Source: Macropodus opercularis
Taxonomy: Eukaryota; Chordata; Actinopteri; Anabantiformes; Osphronemidae
Assembly (NCBI GenBank): GCA_030770545.1
Contig: CM061106.1
Coordinates: 258,001-322,000 of the forward strand
Reading direction: 5' to 3'
DNA: 64,000 nucleotides
Made by a program: the position numbers and the translations under genes. The notes beneath the pieces are model-generated. The model worked only from the letters and a program-made list of their open reading frames with translations. It was not told the DNA's origin and searched no databases. Shown here piece by piece: positions 58,311-64,000 of the stretch (its first letter is position 1; each line of letters opens with the position of its first letter).

Positions 58311-59520
58311 AGATAGATAGATAGATAAGACTTTATTAATTCTGGTGACCCAGCAGCAGCAGAGAAAAAAAAAACAGTTGGAAAAAAATAAAGAGTAAAA
58401 ATAAGTTATACATTATATACAAAAAGAAAGAAAAAAAATGTACATATCTCAACATAAACATAAAGTGCAAAAGTGCCGAATAAAAAAATTAAAAAACAAC
58501 ATACATGCAAACATGGGCACCGCACGGCACACATCACACTATAAACATGCTTTACAGTCATGTTGATGTGTTGTAGAGTCTTGTTGCCGTGGGTATGAAG
58601 GACCTCCGGTAGCTCAGTCCTGCACTTAGGGTGCAGCAGTCTCGCGCTGTGTGAGCTGCGTTGGTCCTCCACGGTTTGGTGCAGGGGGTGGGAGGGGTTG
58701 GCCATGATGGACGACAGTTTCGCCCGCGTCCTTCTGTTGGCCACCACCTCGATGGACTCCAGTGGGCAGCCCAGGACAGAGCCAGCTTTCTTTACCAGTT
58801 TGTTCAGTCTTTTTCTGTCTCTGTCCGCGCTGCTGCCCGCCCAGCACACAACGCCGTAGAGGACCGATGCCACTACCGTGTCGTAAACAGTCCGTAGGAG
58901 AGCCCTGCACACCCCAAAGGACCTCAGTCTCCTCAGCAGGTGGAGGCGACTCTGGCCCCTCCTGTACAGGGCATCCGAGTTGTCGGTCCAGTCCAGGTTT
59001 TTGTTGAGGTGGACACCCAGATATTTGTAAGTGTCCACCATCTCGATCCCAGAACCCTTATGCAAACCGGCGGCGGTGGTGCAGGTTTCCGCCGGAAGTC
59101 AATCACCAGCTCCTTCGTTTTACTGGTGTTCAGAACCAGGTGGTTATCTTCACACCAGTCTACAAAGTCTGTGATGACCCCCCTATACTCCAGCTCGTTC
59201 CCCCCAGATACACATCCAACAATCGCAGTGTCGTCCCAGAACTTCTGCAGGTGGCATTTGCTGGAGTTGTACCTGAAGTCCGCTGTGTACAGGGTGAACA
59301 GGAAGGGCGAGAGCACCGTCCCCTGGGGGGCCCCCGTGCTGCAGACGGTCTGTCTGTGAGGTAGTTGATGGACCAAGCCGCCAGGTGTTGGTCCACGCCT
59401 GCAACCTCCAGCTTCCCCCTCAGCAGTGCTGGCTGAATGGTGTTGAAGGCACTGGAGAAGTCAAAGAACATGACCCTCACAGTGCTTCTGGGGGACTCCA
59501 GGTGAGATAGTGCCCGATGC
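58311..59520 (-). mobile_element. 5'-truncated Rex1/L2-like LINE, copy B
   Basis: Same element and truncation point as 11475-12660. Here the segment missing in copy A is present (YGVVCWAGSSADRDRKRLNK), so the C-terminal frame reads through. One C is missing near 59056, however, which splits the frame upstream, and the catalytic box reads FWDDT instead of FSDDT. Confidence 0.8.
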
Positions 59521-62500
59521 TGTCTGATTTGACATTTATTTCAATAACTAAACTACTACAGGACGATACAATAAAACACAACAGTAAGGTAGAGCTATGG
59601 AAGCGTGTGTGTGTGTGTGTGTTTATTACTTTGTGTGGGGACCAAAATCGTGGACCCCACACAAATGACTTCGATTTCAGTGAAAAGAAGCTCAAATAAA
59701 TGCCCTGTCAAAGTTTCAGGGTGGACCCCATACTACTCAGGAGGAGGAGGAGTAACTCAGTGCTGCCGACTAGTGGCAGAATGTGGTAATGCCTCAAAAC
59801 ACACCACTTCAGAATACACACTGCTCTCAACTGAGCATGATTAGCTGTTAAATTTAAAGTAATAAATCAAGCTAATGGTTTTATCTGATAATGGACCAGG
59901 ACATATAAGAGATGTGTTTAATATTTACCAGTAATATTTAAATATCATATTTTTTAGAACCTAAACCTCTGATTAGTTGCACATCACCAGTGTTTTTTGT
60001 CTGTATATGTTTAGCCAAAAGTAAAGTCTATAAAATTAGTCAGGCAGATGATATAACAGAGAGATTAGCTGATAAGCTAACCGCTAAAACATAATAGTAC
60101 TTGCATTCATGTATCCTGACACGTCTGGTGGGCGGAGCTGTGGAGTCAACAGAGCCAAGTAATACATTATCACCACCCATGCAAAATGTGCTCATTAGTC
60201 AAAACAAGCGACCCCAGCAAGGATTAGCACAGAACGGAGAGAACATTTAAGAAGCACAAGGTGAAGACAGGATCTTCAAATGGACAAACTGGTGTTGATG
60301 CAAAGGCGAGTTATGCCTACACGTAGATTACTTCAACACTAAAACAAATATGACGTCCCAAAAATGGCACAATCAGTATTTTGACCTTAATGGCTAGTTA
60401 GAGCATGTTAGCAGTGTGCTAAACTTAGCTATCTAGCTAATGCTAATTTGTTGCTTTATCGCAGCACAGCAGCAATTCACTGATTCAAAATGTAACTTCT
60501 GTTTATTCTACTTGAATCAATAAAAGCGTATAATGATAACTATACAATAAACACAATTATACATTTTTAATTTATATTATATCTGGATAAGCAGCATTTG
60601 AATTTAATGACACGATGGCAAACAGTAACATCGTGGCCCTTGCTTGGCTACAAGACTTAGGTAGTAGCTCAATATACAGTTATACAACAAATTTCAACTG
60701 CTACACTACAGGTGGTTCATTTTCACGGTCGCTCTATGAATCAGTGAAGGTAGTTTGAATTTCTCTGGCTGTAATGAAATGCAGAATTGAAAGAATAGTG
60801 GTAAGAATAGTTTTTGCATATCTGAATATTTTCACTATTTTTATATTTCAAACTAATGTATAGCAATAAATTCATAGCATATTATTTAGCAAATACAGTA
60901 ATTATAAAAAGTATTCACTAGGCTTTACACTAAATTTATTAGAACATGTGATTCTGATGCTTCACATTCAGCTAAATTGTCTTATGTGTTTTTAAATATA
61001 TTGTTAAGCTAAATGTAAGTAAATAATATTGTGCACATTCTTCATTATTGATCACCAAAAACAGTCCAATGTAATATAGTCCTGTCCTGATTGTTGATGT
61101 TGATTATGCTTTTCAGGTAAAGGACAAGGACAAGTCTGAGGAGTCCAGACCATCAGAGGAAGTTCCTCAAACATCATGAGTCTCCAAGATGCAGGTTCTA
61201 CTTCATGGCACAATTTATCAAAACGTTAACAGTGTTAATAGTTGTAAAGCAACATTAGTCTAAGTCAGGGTGTTTCTGAACATATAGCCAAGCTGAGCTG
61301 CACTCTCCAGGTTCTGTGAGTTCATGTGGCCACATGAAACCACTTCCTCTCTCTCACACACTTGTCAGGTCTCTTATCTTTGTGGGGTTCAGATAAAGTT
61401 GTAGGTAAATAATAATGTGCACTTCAAATCAATGTAATACTCATTGATTGACCTCAAACATAATACAGTCCCCTGTGTAATACATATATATTAATTTATG
61501 CCCAAATATTTATTCTCAGTCATACCAGCGTGTGGCCACAGGTAAATTTAGTGCTGTCATCAGCCTGTTCGGACTCTGTCAGTTCTGTCTCGCTGAGGGG
61601 TCGCTGTGTTTGCAGCTGCCTTTCTCACTCTATTGGTTTCTAGGGCATAAGGTCCCACTGCAAGTAGCTGCATGAAGACTAGGAGGCAGCGTAGGAAGGT
61701 TTGGGGAAGGTCGTTAGTGGGAAACGTCTCATTTCTCTAGTGCACGTTGGACCAACACTGTCCTGTGACGGCTGATGTTGGAGGGTTGGTTCAGGAAGTG
61801 ATGAAAGGAGACGATTAAACAAGCTGGAAGAGGAAAAGTTGGAGTTGGACTCAAAAATGAGAATCAGCTAAATGACCTGGTAATGCTGACACTAATGCTT
61901 AGTCTGAGGCCTTGGTCTCTGGTCTGGTTCAATTCCAAGCGATTAGTTGGTTAGTTGCATCTAGTTGCCTGTTTCCAGCTGTAGATGACAACCTGCAAAG
62001 ACTGGTGTGATCTGACGGTGCTTGAACCGTTGAAGCAAAGCGAAGCGTGATCTGAGTGACCATGGACCTGGACCCTTTGAATTCAAAATTAAACATGAAA
62101 CAGTCACATTTTGAAAGGACCCGACTCTAAAGCATTTTATTTTTGTGATATTCTTCTCTCAGCTTCAGCGTCAGTTCAACAGTCTCCTCTTCAATATTCA
62201 TCCACAGATTCCTCTTTGCAAATACACCACAGCCTGTGAACAGACAGAAATATTCGATGGAACGAGTCTGGATGAAACATAGTTGGACAGACACACACAT
62301 GCACACACTGACCCACATACACCTCCTACGCATAAAGGACTTGATCTGTTACTTAAAGGGGTTGAAGTATTTCACCTGCAGCTTAAATGTGTTATCGCTT
62401 CCTGGAGTAACTTAGTGAAGGACGTCTTTAGTTGGTGGATCCTTTGTGACATAGCAAAAACATATAAAATATAGTTTTATATAAAACGCAACACATCACA

Positions 62501-62910
62501 GCCTGTAACCAGCGGCAACACATGCTCGCTTTGAAGGAAGCAGACGATCTTTACAGGATTCTTTCATGTCCTTTGACGAATTTCCATCCTTTGTCAAAAC
62601 TATTAAAGCTGGTTTAACCAGATCAGCCTCACGTGACCTAAAGGCTGTTTTAATGAGGGGCCAAGTGCTTGTCAGTGTATTATACATAGTCATATTGCAT
62701 ATGTAACCATACCATGCACTGTAAACAAACATTCAGTTCACTGCAGAGTCTTGTATTTGTATTAATAGATGATTATCGGCCGTTTGACTCTTAAACAGCT
62801 GCTTTGAAAACGTGCATGTGATCAGTAACACGATGCTGAATCATTCAACAGTCACTACGGACACGACTCATGTCCATCAGCCCGACGGCTCATTAACTTT
62901 GACGCCGTGT
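59521..62910. other. AT-rich intergenic DNA, copy B
   Basis: Collinear with 12661-16765 of copy A, with the (GTTA)n tract collapsed, about 260 bp around A 15410-15670 missing, and the 250-bp A 16517-16767 segment absent. No gene. Confidence 0.45.
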
Positions 62911-62914
62911 CTTT

Positions 62915-63425
62915 CAGCTGATATGTACACAGCTCTATACAGCAAAGATGACGTTGGAGAGGCTGGTGCTCACCCATCTCCATGTCTAGATGTTCGACTG
63001 GGCTGGTCACACAACACGGACGCACTTACAGGACAGAGCAGACTCTTCCTGCTGAGCAGACGGAGGTCAGGGAGAGCAGGGCACTGAGCTCCACTCAGTG
63101 CAGGAGGTGGGAGGAAGGAGGACGGGAGCCAAGCTGTCGTCCTGGCTGGAGAACCTCTCCACCCCCAGGGTCGTCTCTAAGCAGCCACATCCAAGGTCTT
63201 TTCTCCTGCTGCTGTGAGACTCTACCCCCAGAGCTGCTCAGTCAACCACTGAACATTATGCTACTGCTGCCAGTCTCTTTAAAAGTGGGTTTGAACGGTG
63301 CAATGTTATTACTACACCATGGTCTTGACTACTACTGTTATTAACTGCACATACTGGACTCTTTCTGTTGCTGAACTGCTGCAAGCAGGAAATTTCCCCA
63401 CAGCGAATAAAGGTTCATCTCATCT
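62915..63425 (+). mobile_element. Degraded LINE 3' end, copy B
   Basis: Counterpart of 16770-17285 with the same tail gcgaataaaggttcatctc. Confidence 0.55.
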
Positions 63426-63719
63426 TGTCTTAGTATAATACTACTACTAGTTCTACTACTACTTCCCTACAACTAGTACTATTACTGCTACAATACTACT
63501 AATATACTTTTATTAGTAAGCAGCTTCGTCAGCGCGACACAAGAGACAAAAGGTAAAACATGAACATTGAGTCACTGTTATTTGTTCCTCCATGGAAAGA
63601 ATGAGTTAATTTCATAGAATGAAACAGGTCCTTTTGTTTTACAGCCTATGTTTCATAATCATATGCTCATTACTTCCTGTCTGATTGACAGATATGACTG
63701 TTGTTGGAAATTCCAAAGG

Positions 63720-64000
63720 TGTTACGATTCGGCCCTCCAACCACCTGAGGGCGCTCGTGTTCGCCCTTCTTCTTTGTTGGTTTTTTGTTTCGTCCTAGTT
63801 CCTGGTTTTGATTAGTGGTTTCACCTGTTTTTGATTTCCTGTCTGTGTGTTATTTAAGTTCCTCAGTTTTTTCACTCGGTGCTGGCTCGTCACGAATGTT
63901 ACGCTTTTGTCTTAGACTGCTATCCTTATTAATCGTGTGATCTTGAATGTTATGCTTTTTGGTTCTCAGTTTAGGAATGTTACTTGTCACTAGTGTGTTA
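63720..64000. mobile_element. Solo LTR, copy B (cut by window end)
   Basis: Starts TGTTACGATTCGG after the same AAAGG target site (63715-63719) as the LTR at 17573. The window ends before its right terminus, so whether it is solo in this copy is not shown. Confidence 0.75.

Larger units (their letters stand above)
45401..64000. repeat. Segmental duplication, copy B (matches 1-17854)
   Basis: Position 45401 begins with the same sequence as position 1 (ctgttaatgtgtctaatgtg), and the window end matches 17814-17853. Same orientation throughout, same order of NLR exons, minisatellite, LINE, LINE tail and LTR. The offset changes from 45400 to 46147 through indels. Both ends of the duplicated block lie outside what can be compared. 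Confidence 0.96.

Overview
This 64 kb window looks like a nuclear region from a teleost fish. The evidence is two spliced NLRC3-like (fish NLR-C type) receptor genes with the FISNA-NACHT exon, fragments of several fish-type non-LTR retrotransposons (Rex1/L2-like RT pieces and a Rex6-like restriction-endonuclease tail), a solo LTR and many satellites. There are no bacterial operons or CRISPR arrays. Most open frames here are shadows of satellites or of the NACHT exons; the real genes are multi-exon and were joined by hand from splice sites and reading phase.

Layout. (1) 1-17.85 kb is copy A of a segmental duplication. It holds NLR gene A on the minus strand (exons 3658 down to 110; its LRR exons lie off the left edge), repeat-rich noncoding DNA, a 3.3 kb array of a 33-bp minisatellite, a 5'-truncated LINE and the start of a solo LTR. 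(2) 17.85-41 kb is the region between the copies. It holds the rest of the solo LTR, a third and inverted 33-bp array, a small C2H2 zinc-finger gene (+, 20657-23778), a GGATG minisatellite, a Rex6-like fragment, a TSC22-domain gene (-, 31912-27394), a CpG-rich promoter candidate, a 1.2 kb TAC satellite and a lone SRCR exon pair (+, about 37.05-37.48 kb). (3) 41.2-64 kb is copy B. It holds NLR gene B (-, 49766 down to 41191) with its LRR exons, then the same downstream landscape as copy A. The sequence from 45401 to the window end aligns in order and in the same orientation with 1-17854, at an offset of 45.4 kb growing to 46.1 kb.

The two NLR genes are close paralogues, probably cytosolic innate sensors, with the same exon plan: a short N-terminal exon, a symmetric 120-nt N-terminal cassette, a 79-nt exon, a 229-nt exon, a 1.8 kb FISNA-NACHT exon, then 174-nt LRR exons. 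Copy B carries two in-phase 120-nt cassettes and a possible extra 72-nt cassette between them, so its N-terminus differs from copy A. The LINE and the LTR are shared by both copies and therefore predate the duplication. A different LINE fragment (52463-52953, flanked by a 14-bp target duplication) is found only in copy B and so is probably younger. The zinc-finger and TSC22 genes have no visible functional link to the NLRs.
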